Counted from the first letter of the stretch, positions 15,786-26,608 are shown. The stretch: 64,000 nt of DNA from Caecibacteroides pullorum (GCF_019239235.1 NZ_JAAZTS010000006.1:87311-151310), one strand, 5' to 3'. Notes: generated by a model not told the origin, from the letters alone. Numbers and translations are program-made.

Positions 15786-18071
15786 ATGATGAATTCGTAT
15801 AAAAAAATAGTGGGAATATTGGTACTGTTGCTGATGTTGACGTCTTGTCATCCTTTTGGCGTTAACTTGGATGATCGGTATTTCCAAAACAAACGAGGTA
15901 TGCTGACTGCTCGATGGACTGCCCCATTTGGTAAGGAGGATGTGGAGAGCAGTCATGCTCCCAAAGGGCCTTTCCTTGGAAACGGCGATGTGGGGCTTGT
16001 GAGCTATACATCGGAGAAAGGACAAACGTTACAATTGTCTAAAGTGGATTTCATTACGGATGATTGGACAGACTGGACCGGAACAGGACCGGCTGCCTTA
16101 CCGGTAGGAGGAGTATCTATTCAGATTCATGCGGAAACGGATGACGACTTTTTATACGAGATGCGGTTGCTGGAGGCCGAACTTTATATGAAAACAGGAA
16201 CTGTAGAACCGGTGGAAATGCGTACATGGATGTCGATGAACGATAATTATGTAGTAACAGAGTTGGCTACTCGAGCCTCTTGCCCCATTTTGGTCACGGT
16301 AGAAACTTATGCAGGTTGTGAGGATACGTATTATGAGACTACTGCTGAAATACATGATGGGATAGGACAGGTGACGCGGCGCACTCGAACAGGGGAAAAA
16401 GTTCGTTGGACGGCTCGTGCGGGTATTTCGACCCGCATCATAGGTACAGAAGTTATTTGGGAACAGGCTTCTTCTTCGCAGGTAACATCTACTTTTTTGA
16501 TTCGGTCTGGACATCCAATCCATATTGTCACCTATGTGTCGGGAAGCCTGAATGATAATGCTAATCTGTCTGAAGCTTACGAAAAGTTGTGTGGGCTGGA
16601 CGGGGATAGTCTGATTTTGCTCAAAGAAAGCAAGGATGCTTGGTGGAGGGATATGTGGACCCGCTCTTATGTAGAAACGAATGATTCGTTGTTAAATCGT
16701 CAGTATCTGTCATCTATTTATCTGATGGCGTCGGCTTGCAATTTGCATAGTCCGGTCTGTGGGGGTATGTATGGTGTATGGAATATGAATGATACGATGA
16801 ATTATCATGGTGACATCCACTTGAATTATAATAGTCAGGCCGGTTTTTACAGCGTTTTTTCCGCTAATCGTCCTGAACTTGCAATGCCTTATTATGAATT
16901 TTTAGAGAAGATGATTCCAGAAGGGCGGAGGAGAGCGCGTGAAGATTTAGGTTCAGTTCACCCGTCATTGAAAGGAAAATCTTGTAGAGGTTTGTTGTTC
17001 CCGGTCAGTGCTTTGGGGAATGGATATTTTTATTGTCAATATTGGCAACAGACTGTAAATGCGCCTTTTAATATACCATTGTTCAGCTGGTATTATGAAT
17101 ATACAGGTGACAAGGAGTTTTTGCGGGAACGGGCCTATCCTTTTATACGGGAGTGTGGCGATTTCTATGAAGATTATTTGGAGAAGGATGTATCCGATAA
17201 TACATATCATTATACAATTACAACTGGTGGCCATGAAAATTCGTGGGACTTGAACCCTCCTTCAGATTTGGGCTTTGTAGAAATGACGTTTAGGCTTTTG
17301 TTGCGTTACAGTGAAGTGTTGGATGTAGATTCTGAAAGACGAGCTTTGTGGAAAGATATTGTAGATCATTTGCCTTTATATAAGGTCATTATGCCTACTC
17401 AAACTCCTAACCAAGGTTTACCGATTTATGCTAAAAATGAGGAAGGATGGGACTGGCCCGCACATGTTATTCAGCTTCAACCAGTTTATCCTTGCGAAGT
17501 GCTGAATTTACATTCAGATAGTACAACCTTACAATTGGCACGGAATACGTTGTATTATTACGGAATTGATCAACAGGGTTTGACAGAGACTATGAATGAA
17601 CTTGGATTAAGTGCCTTTATAATGGGAACCCGTATTGGTTTTAATCCCAATATTCTGATAAACAAAATGAAAGTCTTGATTCGAAGAGCTGGAACAAACT
17701 TTTTGATATTGGACGGGCATCATTGTCTTGAAAAGACCACTTTTGTAGAAACGATTAATTCGATGATGCTTCAATCTGTAGAAGGTGTTTTATATTTGTT
17801 TCCTTGTTGGATTGATTCGCCGGCATCTTTTACACGTTTAAGGGCGAAAGGCGCTTTTGTCGTTTCGGCGGATTATGATGGTAAGGAGGTCGTTTCTTTA
17901 AATTTGTTAAGTGAAAAAGGAGGAATATGCCGTATTAATAATCCATGGCCAAATAAGGGAAATGTAAAAGTTTTGTGCAATGGGGAAGAAGTTGATTTTA
18001 AGCTCGAAAACCGTATTCTTTCATTTTTGACTGAGACAGGTGGAACGTATGAACTTTTTTGCGCAGATTAG
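15786..18071 (+). CDS. Divergent GH95-like (alpha/alpha)6-barrel lipoprotein
   Basis: About 761 residues. The ATG at 15786 or 15789 gives a clean lipoprotein signal (LTSC, Cys-21); the longer frame opens at 15759. An N-terminal beta-supersandwich (LGNGDVGLVSY near 60) leads to an (alpha/alpha)6 barrel and a beta C-terminus. Against the GH95 at 21722, key positions line up by eye: paired asparagines in HLNYNSQ, the glutamate in GHENSWDL (Glu-484) matching the family acid, and the aspartate in LDGHHCL. GH95 members are alpha-L-fucosidases or alpha-L-galactosidases, but this copy is far from typical and its specificity is open. 250 bp separate it from the peptidase gene. Confidence 0.7.
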   Translation: MMNSYKKIVGILVLLLMLTSCHPFGVNLDDRYFQNKRGMLTARWTAPFGKEDVESSHAPKGPFLGNGDVGLVSYTSEKGQTLQLSKVDFITDDWTDWTGTGPAALPVGGVSIQIHAETDDDFLYEMRLLEAELYMKTGTVEPVEMRTWMSMNDNYVVTELATRASCPILVTVETYAGCEDTYYETTAEIHDGIGQVTRRTRTGEKVRWTARAGISTRIIGTEVIWEQASSSQVTSTFLIRSGHPIHIVTYVSGSLNDNANLSEAYEKLCGLDGDSLILLKESKDAWWRDMWTRSYVETNDSLLNRQYLSSIYLMASACNLHSPVCGGMYGVWNMNDTMNYHGDIHLNYNSQAGFYSVFSANRPELAMPYYEFLEKMIPEGRRRAREDLGSVHPSLKGKSCRGLLFPVSALGNGYFYCQYWQQTVNAPFNIPLFSWYYEYTGDKEFLRERAYPFIRECGDFYEDYLEKDVSDNTYHYTITTGGHENSWDLNPPSDLGFVEMTFRLLLRYSEVLDVDSERRALWKDIVDHLPLYKVIMPTQTPNQGLPIYAKNEEGWDWPAHVIQLQPVYPCEVLNLHSDSTTLQLARNTLYYYGIDQQGLTETMNELGLSAFIMGTRIGFNPNILINKMKVLIRRAGTNFLILDGHHCLEKTTFVETINSMMLQSVEGVLYLFPCWIDSPASFTRLRAKGAFVVSADYDGKEVVSLNLLSEKGGICRINNPWPNKGNVKVLCNGEEVDFKLENRILSFLTETGGTYELFCAD

Positions 18072-18310
18072 AACTCTGCTAATTGATTAATGTTTTATGT
18101 GCAAAATATGAGGAAGGGAATAAACATGCTTATAACAGCTCTTTTAATTTATAGTAGTGCCGATGGGAAGTTGTTTATTTAGATGTTTCTCGGCTCATTG
18201 AAGAAGAGTAGAATAAAAGACTTTATCGGAAAGGAGGCCAAATGGATATGATGGCTATATAGGATAGAGGAAAAATAGAAACACAGGGTGATTTGATTTA
18301 TAAAATTATA

Positions 18311-19909
18311 ATGATTATGAGAATAGATAGGCTTATTATTACAGTTATTTTATTGAACTGTTTAGGAGTGTACAACGTTTTTGCACAAAAGGATAATGTA
18401 TGGAATCCAGATAACGGAAATGGGACTTTTACCAATCCTATTTTTTGGGGAGATTGGCCGGATCCGGATATTATTCGTGTGGATGATAAGTTTTATTTTG
18501 TTTCTACAAGTATGCATTATGTCCCAGGTTGTCCAATCGCTGTTTCTGAGGATTTGATAAATTGGGAAATGGCTGGTTATGCTGTGGAAAGATATGAGGA
18601 AGATCCGCGGTATGACATGCAAGGAGGCACTCTTTATTTGAATGGCTCATGGGCTGCCACTATACGGCATAAAGATGGCAAGTTTTATGTGGGATTTTGT
18701 ACGCCTTATGGATGGGGAAGAGAAAAGGGGAATTTTTCTGTTTGCATTGCTGATGACGTAAAAGGCCCTTGGGAACGAGTAATCTTCTCAGAATATATGT
18801 ATGACCCTGGATTATTTTTTGATGATAATGGTAAGGTTTATGTTGTTCATGGTCAAGGTACACTTTATTTGACAGAATTAAACGAGGATGTTCGTTCTGT
18901 AAAGGGAAGCCCTGTTAAGATTTGGGAGGGAGGATTTAAAAACGCCTATGAATTGGGTGGTGCCTATGGCATGGAAGGTGCGCACATGTATAAAATTAAT
19001 GGTAAATATTATATTACTTGTCCTGCGGGTGGAACAGAAGGGTGGCAAATTTGTTTGCGTTCAGACAATATTTATGGTCCGTATGAGCATAAACTCATCA
19101 TGCATGATGATTCTTCTTACCCTAAGAATGGCCTTCATCAAGGAGGGATGGTGCAACTGAAGAATGGTGATTGGTGGTTTATGATTATGCAGGATCGGGG
19201 TCCGATAGGACGAGTACCTTGTTTAGTCCCTGTAACTTGGGTTGACGGTTGGCCCATGTTAGGGGAGGGTGGGAAGGATTTGATAACTTATCCGAAACCA
19301 AGTGTTGGAAAACGTTCTAAATTTAAAAGTCCAGCCACATCTGATGAATTCAATGCACCTAAGTTAGGGTTGCAATGGCAATGGAACCATAATCCTGATA
19401 ATTCCAAATGGACATTGAAAGAACGTAAAGGGTATATGCGTTTAAAGGCATCTCAGGCCGGGACATTAAAGGAGGCTCGGAATACCCTGACTCAACGTGT
19501 GCAAGGACCTACTTCTGAAGGAACTGTGGAGATTGATATTTCAGGGTTGAAAAATGGTAATATAGCAGGTTTTGGAATATTTGAATTTCCTTATGCTTAT
19601 GTGGCCGTTGAACAAATGGATAATAAACGGCGTATCGTAATGTGTAATGATGGAAAGATTGTGGAGTCAATAAATGATTTTAATAATACTCGATTATGGA
19701 TACGCGCCAGAGTAATGGATAAGGACTTTCGTGCTTTGTTTTACTATAGTCTTGATGGAATAAATTATAAACGAATAGGTGATACATTGAAAATGGGATT
19801 AGGCTTGCCTTGGACTGCTAATCGTTTTGCATTGTTTAATTTTAGTAAAACCGCAGAAGGCGTAGATGGACATGCGGATTTTAATTGGTTTCATTTTAAT
19901 GATAAATAA
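18311..19909 (+). CDS. GH43-family glycosidase
   Basis: About 533 residues with signal peptide (to FAQ near 26). A five-bladed propeller covers about 40-330, with the GH43 triad visible: Asp-51 in WPDPDI (base), Asp-165 in DPGLFF (pKa modulator) and Glu-222 in EGAH (acid). A C-terminal concanavalin-like sandwich (about 345-530, from SDEFNAPKLGLQWQW) is as in GH43 beta-xylosidase/arabinofuranosidase subfamilies. The start at 18311 (or 18317) replaces an upstream TTG at 18293. It is 9 bp before the GH120 gene, so the two may act on the same pentose side chains. Confidence 0.88.
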   Translation: MIMRIDRLIITVILLNCLGVYNVFAQKDNVWNPDNGNGTFTNPIFWGDWPDPDIIRVDDKFYFVSTSMHYVPGCPIAVSEDLINWEMAGYAVERYEEDPRYDMQGGTLYLNGSWAATIRHKDGKFYVGFCTPYGWGREKGNFSVCIADDVKGPWERVIFSEYMYDPGLFFDDNGKVYVVHGQGTLYLTELNEDVRSVKGSPVKIWEGGFKNAYELGGAYGMEGAHMYKINGKYYITCPAGGTEGWQICLRSDNIYGPYEHKLIMHDDSSYPKNGLHQGGMVQLKNGDWWFMIMQDRGPIGRVPCLVPVTWVDGWPMLGEGGKDLITYPKPSVGKRSKFKSPATSDEFNAPKLGLQWQWNHNPDNSKWTLKERKGYMRLKASQAGTLKEARNTLTQRVQGPTSEGTVEIDISGLKNGNIAGFGIFEFPYAYVAVEQMDNKRRIVMCNDGKIVESINDFNNTRLWIRARVMDKDFRALFYYSLDGINYKRIGDTLKMGLGLPWTANRFALFNFSKTAEGVDGHADFNWFHFNDK

Positions 19910-19918
19910 TTGGTGTAT

Positions 19919-21715
19919 ATGAAAAATACTTTTGAAAAGAGGGTAATAGTATCTTTCGTATTGGTCTGGGGAATATTGGTACTCAATTCGATTGAGGCAG
20001 CTTCACGGGAATGGCATGTTTCGCTTTCTGGTAATGATAATGATAGTGGGACATTGGAGTTCCCATTGAGGCATATTCAATATGCTGCGAATAAAGCTCA
20101 ACCAGGTGATAAGGTAATTATCCATGAAGGGATTTATCGCGAAAGTGTAGTTCCTGTTTGTGGTGGAGAGGAAGGGAAACCTATTGTCTATCAAGCTGCA
20201 GATGGGGAGAAAGTTGTGATTAAAGGGTCAGAAGTAATAAAAGATTGGAAAAATATTACCGGAACGATTTGGCAAGTTGCAGTACCCAATAGCTTGTTCG
20301 GAGATTTCAATCCTTATTCAGATACGATTCATGGAGATTGGTTGGCAAGAGGACAATGGGCGCATACTGGTGAAATCTATTTGAATGATGAGGCTTTGAC
20401 CGAGACTCCTCATTTGGAAAATATCTTGTTGAACAACAAGAAGTCTCCTCTATGGTATGCCCGGGTAGCGGAGGATACTACTTGGATATGGGCTGATTTC
20501 CGTGGGGCGGATCCTAATAAAGAATTGGTGGAAATAAATGTGCGGCGTACTATTTTTTATCCGAATAAACCTTTTGTAAATTATATAACGGTTAGAGGAT
20601 TACATCTTAGTCAAGCTGCTACTCCGTGGGCACCTCCTACTGCAGAACAGCCAGGGGCTATTGGTACACATTGGAGTAAGGGTTGGGTGATAGAAGATAA
20701 TATAATAACTCATTCTAAGTGTGTGGGGATTACATTGGGAAAATATGGTGATGAGTGGGATAATAGAGCGGAAAGTGTTGAAGGATATATTGGTACGACG
20801 AAGAGAGCGCTTCATAATAAATGGCATCGTGATTTTATTGGAAGTCATGTAGTGCGAAATAATCGAATATCTTATTGTGGACAAGCTGGAATCGCTGGTA
20901 GTTTGGGAGCGATTTTCAGTCAAATTAGTGATAATATTATTCATGATATAGGCCAGCAAAAAACATTTTGGGGATATGAATTGGCAGGTATAAAGATTCA
21001 TGCCGCTATTGATGTGCTGATCGAACATAATCATATTTACCGTACAGAAGGTGGCATTTGGCTGGATTGGATGGCACAAGGAACAAGGGTTACTCGTAAC
21101 TTGCTTCATGATAATAAAGTTCAGGATTTTTCTTTGGAGGTGAATCATGGTCCAGTATTGGTTGATAATAATTTATTTTTGTCATCGGAACTGGCACAAG
21201 TGAAGTTGTCTCAAGGTGTGGCGTTTGTTCATAATCTGATAGCTTGGGAAATATGGCCTACGGGTAAAGTAGATGAACGTGAGACGCCTTATCTTTATCC
21301 GCATGATACTCGTATTGCCGGTTACCATGATTGCCCTTGTGGTAATGTGGGTTATTTGAACAATCTTTTTGTTCGGGAAGATTTGAAAGATTATGAAGAT
21401 TCTTCGTTACCGGTGGTAATAAAAGGTAATTTGTTGGATAAACAAATTCGTTTTAATGTTGAAGAAGAAAGGGATGGGTGGTATTTGACTATGTCTCTTC
21501 CTTTGGATTGGAAATCCAAACGTACATGTCAATTAGTATCCATTGATGACCTGCCTATGGCTTTAATACCACAGCAAAAGATCATTTTGCCCATGAATGC
21601 AAAGACCTTTTCCCATGATTATTTAGGGAACAAACGTAAACGTCAAGGGAATTGCCCGGGTGCATTGGAACTAAATGGAGAAAATGATTTAAAAGTGAAA
21701 ATTTTTTGTAAATAG
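19919..21715 (+). CDS. GH120-like beta-xylosidase
   Basis: 598 residues with signal peptide (to IEAAS near 30) and a right-handed parallel beta-helix. It resembles Thermoanaerobacterium beta-xylosidase XylC throughout: the openings AADGEKVVIKGSE and LFGDFNPYSD, then FRGADPNKELVEINVRR, ATPWAPPTAEQPG and GIWLDWMAQGTRV. Asp-383 (WLDW) and Glu-407 (LEVNHGP) sit where the family's nucleophile and acid/base are reported. Such enzymes release xylose from short beta-xylosides. The ATG at 19919 is chosen over an upstream TTG. Tightly spaced with GH43 and GH95 neighbours. A specificity other than xylose is possible. Confidence 0.85.
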   Translation: MKNTFEKRVIVSFVLVWGILVLNSIEAASREWHVSLSGNDNDSGTLEFPLRHIQYAANKAQPGDKVIIHEGIYRESVVPVCGGEEGKPIVYQAADGEKVVIKGSEVIKDWKNITGTIWQVAVPNSLFGDFNPYSDTIHGDWLARGQWAHTGEIYLNDEALTETPHLENILLNNKKSPLWYARVAEDTTWIWADFRGADPNKELVEINVRRTIFYPNKPFVNYITVRGLHLSQAATPWAPPTAEQPGAIGTHWSKGWVIEDNIITHSKCVGITLGKYGDEWDNRAESVEGYIGTTKRALHNKWHRDFIGSHVVRNNRISYCGQAGIAGSLGAIFSQISDNIIHDIGQQKTFWGYELAGIKIHAAIDVLIEHNHIYRTEGGIWLDWMAQGTRVTRNLLHDNKVQDFSLEVNHGPVLVDNNLFLSSELAQVKLSQGVAFVHNLIAWEIWPTGKVDERETPYLYPHDTRIAGYHDCPCGNVGYLNNLFVREDLKDYEDSSLPVVIKGNLLDKQIRFNVEEERDGWYLTMSLPLDWKSKRTCQLVSIDDLPMALIPQQKIILPMNAKTFSHDYLGNKRKRQGNCPGALELNGENDLKVKIFCK

Positions 21716-21721
21716 AAAAAC

Positions 21722-24112
21722 ATGAGGGTTACTAAGTATTGGATGTATCTGTTATCCATTGTGTTTGTGATGGATTGTAGTATTGTTTATGCAAAAGGTC
21801 TGTCTTCTGGGCGTTGGGTCGTTTGGTCTTCGAATGCAGCTTCTGCATGGGAAGATGCCTTCGTGGTAGGGAATGGCGTTCAGGGAATGATGGCTGTGAA
21901 TGATTCTGCAAGTGAACGTTTTATATGTACCCATGAAGAATTGTTTATTCGCGGTTGGGATCGTCGCAAAGTTGCCGTCCCTAAAACGGCGCATTTGCTT
22001 CCTCAAGTTCGTCATTTAATGGAAATGAGAAAAACGGATGAAGCAGATGAATTGTTGACAGGGGAGGCTGAACGTCAGCTGCGGGAGATGGGGGCTCTGC
22101 AACGTTGGCCATTGATACCACATCCGGCTTTTGACCTTTGTGTGGATTGGGAAGGAAAGGAGCGGAATGCTTTTCGACGACAGCTTGATCTGGAAATTGG
22201 AGAAGGGAAGAGCCGCTGGCAATATACGGGTGGTTTCTTGGAAGAATCCTATTTCTCTTCTCGGACTCATCATGTGAATGTAGTACGTTTTAAAGGTGAG
22301 AATGGAAAACGTCTGAATCTGCTTTTGTCTTTAAAAGAAACTCCAGGGCGTGATGGAATGCATTTTGAACATGATTTGGCAAATGCTTTTAAAGACATTA
22401 AAAAAGAGGTCGATTTGGGTTGGTTGACCTATCATGCGGCTTATAGCCAGGATTCCGGAGGATATGATGGAGTGGCCCGGGTGATACTTCGAGGAGGGCG
22501 TATGTCGCAAAAAGGTTCTGCTTTACAAATAGAGGATGCAAAAGAGGTTTTGGTTTTGATTCGAATAGTTCCTTGGGAAAAAGAGAAATTGTCTGATATA
22601 AATTCGATAAAAAGGAATTTGTCAGAATTGCCCTCGGATTATCGATCATTGTTAGAGACTCATGCAGAAGAACAAGGGGAAATGTTTCGTAGGATGCAGT
22701 TTGATTTAGGTGGTGCAAAAGAATGGAAAAAGAGTTCTGTAGAAGAAATATTACGGTCTGTACGTGAAAACGGAATAAGTCCAGTCTTTTTGGAACAAGT
22801 TGCGGCTATGGGGCGCTATTTGTTAATTTCTTCTTGTGGGAAATACCCGCCCCCGTTACAAGGCATTTGGGGAGGAACTTGGAAACCGGCCTGGATTGGT
22901 GGATTTGTATGGGATTCAAATCTCAATTTGGCTATTTCTGCTGCTTCTATGAGTAATTTGCAGGAATGTGCTGAAACGTATGCTACTTATGTAGAACGTT
23001 TATTGCCAGGCTGGCGGCTGAATGCCCAAAACTATTTGGGGTGTAGAGGGTTTATTGTTGCCCATTACAATGATCCGCTTAACGGATATTTGACTCATTT
23101 TGGGCATGGTTTCCCTTGGATGTTTTGGTCTGGAGGGGCTGGATGGAATATACGACCTTTGTATGAATATGCAATGTTGATGGGTGATGAAACCTTCTTG
23201 AAAGAACGGGTTTTTCCATTATACAAAGAAATGGCTAATTTCTATGAGGATTATTTACGTATGGAGGCAGATGGTATGTTTCATATAAGTCCAAGTATTT
23301 CTCCAGAGAATACTCCAGTTGGTAGTAATACTTGGTTGAGTAAAGATGCAACGATGGATGTGGCGATAGCAAAAGAAGTCTTTTACCTGCTGGGTGAAAT
23401 GGGGGAAGTTTGTGGGGCTACGCCTATGGAAATGAAGAAATGGCAAAGATATTTGGAGAAATTACCTGATTATCGTGTTAATTCGGATGGGGCCTTAGCA
23501 GAATGGATAGATGATAATTATTCTGATATTTATAATCATCGCCATAATTCACACTTATATCCCGTATTCCCAGGTTTTGAGCTTGTAGGTGAAAATGCTG
23601 ATGTGGAATTACAGAAAGCAGCTGGTATTGCGCTGGATAAACGTTTTGCTTTTGATACAACTTCGGCCCACGGACTGATTCATTTGGCCCTTCAGGCTGT
23701 TCGCTTGAGACGTTTGGATATTGTACTGGCAAATATTGACCGTTTCAGTAGGCGTGGATATTTATATGGTAGTCTGGTGACGTCTCATGAACCGAATCAT
23801 CAAATATATAATTTGGATGCTATTTTGAGTTTTCCACGTCTGCTCATGGAAATGCTGGCCTTTACGAAGAAGGGGTATCTGGAGATAATGCCAGCTTGGC
23901 CGGCTGTTTATCCGGATGGGAGTTTGAAGGGAATGCGTATATATGGTGGGCATACATTGGACTTGACATGGAAAGAAGCAAAATTGGAATCTTTGAAAAT
24001 TTATGCGGTAGCCGATGAGAAATTGGTGATGAAATGTGATGGAAAACAGTATCAGGTGCAGTTGGTAAAGGGTACCTGTTATCAATGGAAAAGAAATGGC
24101 TTGAACAATTGA
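21722..24112 (+). CDS. GH95-family glycosidase (alpha-L-fucosidase/galactosidase type)
   Basis: 796 residues with signal peptide (to VYA near 24). An N-terminal beta domain begins at WEDAFVVGNGVQGMM, with the barrel from about 330 and a beta C-terminus. Catalytic features of GH95 are present: Asn-400 and Asn-402 (SNLN), Glu-529 in SPSISPENTP (general acid), the HRHNSHLYPVFPG motif near 610, and Asp-699 in NLDAIL. GH95 enzymes invert alpha-1,2-linked L-fucose or L-galactose. It starts 6 bp after the GH120 stop and runs to 20 bp before the GH2 gene. Confidence 0.9.
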   Translation: MRVTKYWMYLLSIVFVMDCSIVYAKGLSSGRWVVWSSNAASAWEDAFVVGNGVQGMMAVNDSASERFICTHEELFIRGWDRRKVAVPKTAHLLPQVRHLMEMRKTDEADELLTGEAERQLREMGALQRWPLIPHPAFDLCVDWEGKERNAFRRQLDLEIGEGKSRWQYTGGFLEESYFSSRTHHVNVVRFKGENGKRLNLLLSLKETPGRDGMHFEHDLANAFKDIKKEVDLGWLTYHAAYSQDSGGYDGVARVILRGGRMSQKGSALQIEDAKEVLVLIRIVPWEKEKLSDINSIKRNLSELPSDYRSLLETHAEEQGEMFRRMQFDLGGAKEWKKSSVEEILRSVRENGISPVFLEQVAAMGRYLLISSCGKYPPPLQGIWGGTWKPAWIGGFVWDSNLNLAISAASMSNLQECAETYATYVERLLPGWRLNAQNYLGCRGFIVAHYNDPLNGYLTHFGHGFPWMFWSGGAGWNIRPLYEYAMLMGDETFLKERVFPLYKEMANFYEDYLRMEADGMFHISPSISPENTPVGSNTWLSKDATMDVAIAKEVFYLLGEMGEVCGATPMEMKKWQRYLEKLPDYRVNSDGALAEWIDDNYSDIYNHRHNSHLYPVFPGFELVGENADVELQKAAGIALDKRFAFDTTSAHGLIHLALQAVRLRRLDIVLANIDRFSRRGYLYGSLVTSHEPNHQIYNLDAILSFPRLLMEMLAFTKKGYLEIMPAWPAVYPDGSLKGMRIYGGHTLDLTWKEAKLESLKIYAVADEKLVMKCDGKQYQVQLVKGTCYQWKRNGLNN

Positions 24113-24132
24113 TCATCTTACTAAATATATTT

Positions 24133-26592
24133 ATGGGTCGAAATCGTTTTATATTGTTTGTTTGGTGTGTCTGGCTTTCATTGGCTTTGTCGGCACAAAT
24201 GTCGGTTTCTATGAATGAGAACTGGCAATTCCAACGTTTGAGTGAGAAGCAACATGGTGTTGAAATTAAGAATCAAGGCTCCGATTGGAGTTCGCAATTC
24301 AATATTCAACATATAGAGGGGCGGAATGGAAATCTTGCAATAAATCCAGATACTTTGCGTATGGAATTTGACAAATTGTCGAATGGGCAGTGGGAAAACG
24401 TGCGTTTGCCTCACACATCTTTTGTGGAACCCCTTGTTGTGCTGAACCCTTGGCAGGGGATATGTTATTATCGCAAGAAATTTGATATATCTTCTGAGTG
24501 GGTTGACAAGGAATTGTGGTTGGAGTTTGAGGGTGCAATGCATTTGGCCGATGTATGGGTGAACGGACGGTATGTAGTACAACATGCAGGCGGGTATACT
24601 CCGTTTGTGTTGAACCTTACGGGGATGTTGCGTCTGACTGATAATGAGATTTTGGTCAGATTGGATAATAGAAATAACTCTTTAATTCCTCCTGGAAAGC
24701 CTCAAAATACGCTTGACTTTTGCTATTATGGGGGATTGTATCGCGATGTGAATCTGATAGTTAATGAACCGATACATATTAGTCACTGCATGATGGCTGA
24801 TGAAGTGGCTGGTGGAGGCATTTTTGTGAGTTATCCGGAAGTGTCAGATCAAAAAGCTGAAATAGAGGTTAAGGCACATGTTGTCAATAACTCCAACCTG
24901 TTTAAGCAGCTTACGGTTCGGCATACGTTATATGAATGGAGTAAAAAGAAAGGATGTCGTAAGAAAGTTGTTTCAGTTGAGGCGTTGTTGAACTTGCAGG
25001 CTGGTGTTTCACAGCATCAGATACAACATCTTATGGTTGATAAACCTAAATTATGGTTTCCTGACTCGCCCTCATTATATGTATTGCGAACTGAAGTAAT
25101 GGATGGAAAGAAGGTGATGGATTGTGAAGATACGCGTATTGGAATTCGGCGTATAGAGATGTCTCGTGAGGAGGGATTTGTGATTAATGGTAAACCATTG
25201 AAATTAGAAGGAACTAATCGGCATATGGAATATCCTTATGTAGGAAATGCTTTGTCTGACCAGGCTCAGTATAGAGATATGTATCAGATACGAATGAACG
25301 GTTTTAACATTGTGCGGTTGGGACATTATCCTCAGGATCCTTCTGTACTTGATGCTTGTGATGAGTTAGGCTTACTTGTTATTGAACCTATTCCCGGTTG
25401 GCAGTTTTATAATAAGAATCAGACTTTTATCGACCATACGTATCAGGACATTCGTGATTTGATACGTCGCGATCGCAATCATCCCTCTGTTGTTATGTGG
25501 GAAACGACATTGAATGAGTCTTGGCCCCCCAAGGAATGGAAAGATGGGGCAGTACGTATTGCTCATGAAGAATATCCCGGTAATCAGTGCTTTACATCAG
25601 GAGATAGTTATGGTTATGATGGGTTTGATGTATGTTATAACGATTGGGAGGAAGGATTTAATCGTCCCAACAAAACAAAGAAACCTGGATTTATACGTGA
25701 ATATTATGATTATGAGTTTGGAGGACATTACAGTACTACTCGAATAAGCAGAAAGGATGGAGATCGTGCTTTGGTACAGAATGCATGGAATGCTCAATGG
25801 AGTCATAATCGTTATCGTGCATATTATCCTTGGACAATTGGAGGTGCTATATGGAGTATGTATGACTATAATCGAGGATGTTGTGATAATATATGTTATA
25901 GTGGTTTGGCTGATTTGTTCCGATTGCCGAAGTTTAGTTTGTCCTATTTCCGCTCACAAATACCTGCCGGAAGTTTTACTCCTGATGGTCCTATGCCTTA
26001 TGAGGTGTTTATTAATAGTCATTGGCTGAAGGACTCTTCGGATACGGTGGTGGTATATGGAAATGTGGATGAGGTGGAATTGTTATTGAACGGTCAGTCT
26101 GTTGCGCGTCAATATCCGGATAATAGGCCTTCGACCAAAGAATATGTATCTCGTCCAGACGGTGGTAATGCCGAGAATATCAATTGCCCTCCCTTTACTT
26201 TTATGAATGTAAAATGGGAAAAGGGTGAATTGAAGGCTGTAGGTTACAAAAAAGGTAAGGCTGTTGCTGAACATGTAGTACATACTCCTGATGAGGCATG
26301 TAATCTGAAGATTGATTATTTTGAGAGTGGAAAGCCTGCCTCAAACCATGATTTGCTCATAGTATACGTAAGGTTGGAGGATGAAAACGGAACCGTTTGT
26401 TTTGGTGAGAATACGCGCGAAGTCAGTCTTGAGGTTTTGGATGGTGGCTGGATATCAGGTCCGTCACGTATTAAGGCTGAAGCAGGTGTTGCCTCTTTCT
26501 TGGTAGAGACTGATATGTGTAGATCATTGGTTTTAAGAGCGTTTTCTGAGGGATTAAGTGCAGACCATAAAATACGGTTGGAGAAATATTAA
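24133..26592 (+). CDS. GH2-family glycosidase (beta-galactosidase/glucuronidase type)
   Basis: About 819 residues from the ATG at 24133, which gives a signal peptide (FVWCVWLSLALSA). The longer frame from 24085 overlaps the GH95 stop and starts with non-signal sequence. GH2 order: sugar-binding jelly roll (about 15-190), immunoglobulin-like domain (190-330), TIM barrel (330-620), C-terminal sandwiches. Acid/base is Glu-462 in TTLNESW; Glu-523 in GFIREYY is the likely nucleophile. Specificity (galactose, glucuronic acid, mannose, arabinose) cannot be read from sequence alone. Confidence 0.88.
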   Translation: MGRNRFILFVWCVWLSLALSAQMSVSMNENWQFQRLSEKQHGVEIKNQGSDWSSQFNIQHIEGRNGNLAINPDTLRMEFDKLSNGQWENVRLPHTSFVEPLVVLNPWQGICYYRKKFDISSEWVDKELWLEFEGAMHLADVWVNGRYVVQHAGGYTPFVLNLTGMLRLTDNEILVRLDNRNNSLIPPGKPQNTLDFCYYGGLYRDVNLIVNEPIHISHCMMADEVAGGGIFVSYPEVSDQKAEIEVKAHVVNNSNLFKQLTVRHTLYEWSKKKGCRKKVVSVEALLNLQAGVSQHQIQHLMVDKPKLWFPDSPSLYVLRTEVMDGKKVMDCEDTRIGIRRIEMSREEGFVINGKPLKLEGTNRHMEYPYVGNALSDQAQYRDMYQIRMNGFNIVRLGHYPQDPSVLDACDELGLLVIEPIPGWQFYNKNQTFIDHTYQDIRDLIRRDRNHPSVVMWETTLNESWPPKEWKDGAVRIAHEEYPGNQCFTSGDSYGYDGFDVCYNDWEEGFNRPNKTKKPGFIREYYDYEFGGHYSTTRISRKDGDRALVQNAWNAQWSHNRYRAYYPWTIGGAIWSMYDYNRGCCDNICYSGLADLFRLPKFSLSYFRSQIPAGSFTPDGPMPYEVFINSHWLKDSSDTVVVYGNVDEVELLLNGQSVARQYPDNRPSTKEYVSRPDGGNAENINCPPFTFMNVKWEKGELKAVGYKKGKAVAEHVVHTPDEACNLKIDYFESGKPASNHDLLIVYVRLEDENGTVCFGENTREVSLEVLDGGWISGPSRIKAEAGVASFLVETDMCRSLVLRAFSEGLSADHKIRLEKY

Positions 26593-26608
26593 TATTAGTG
26601 ATCATATT

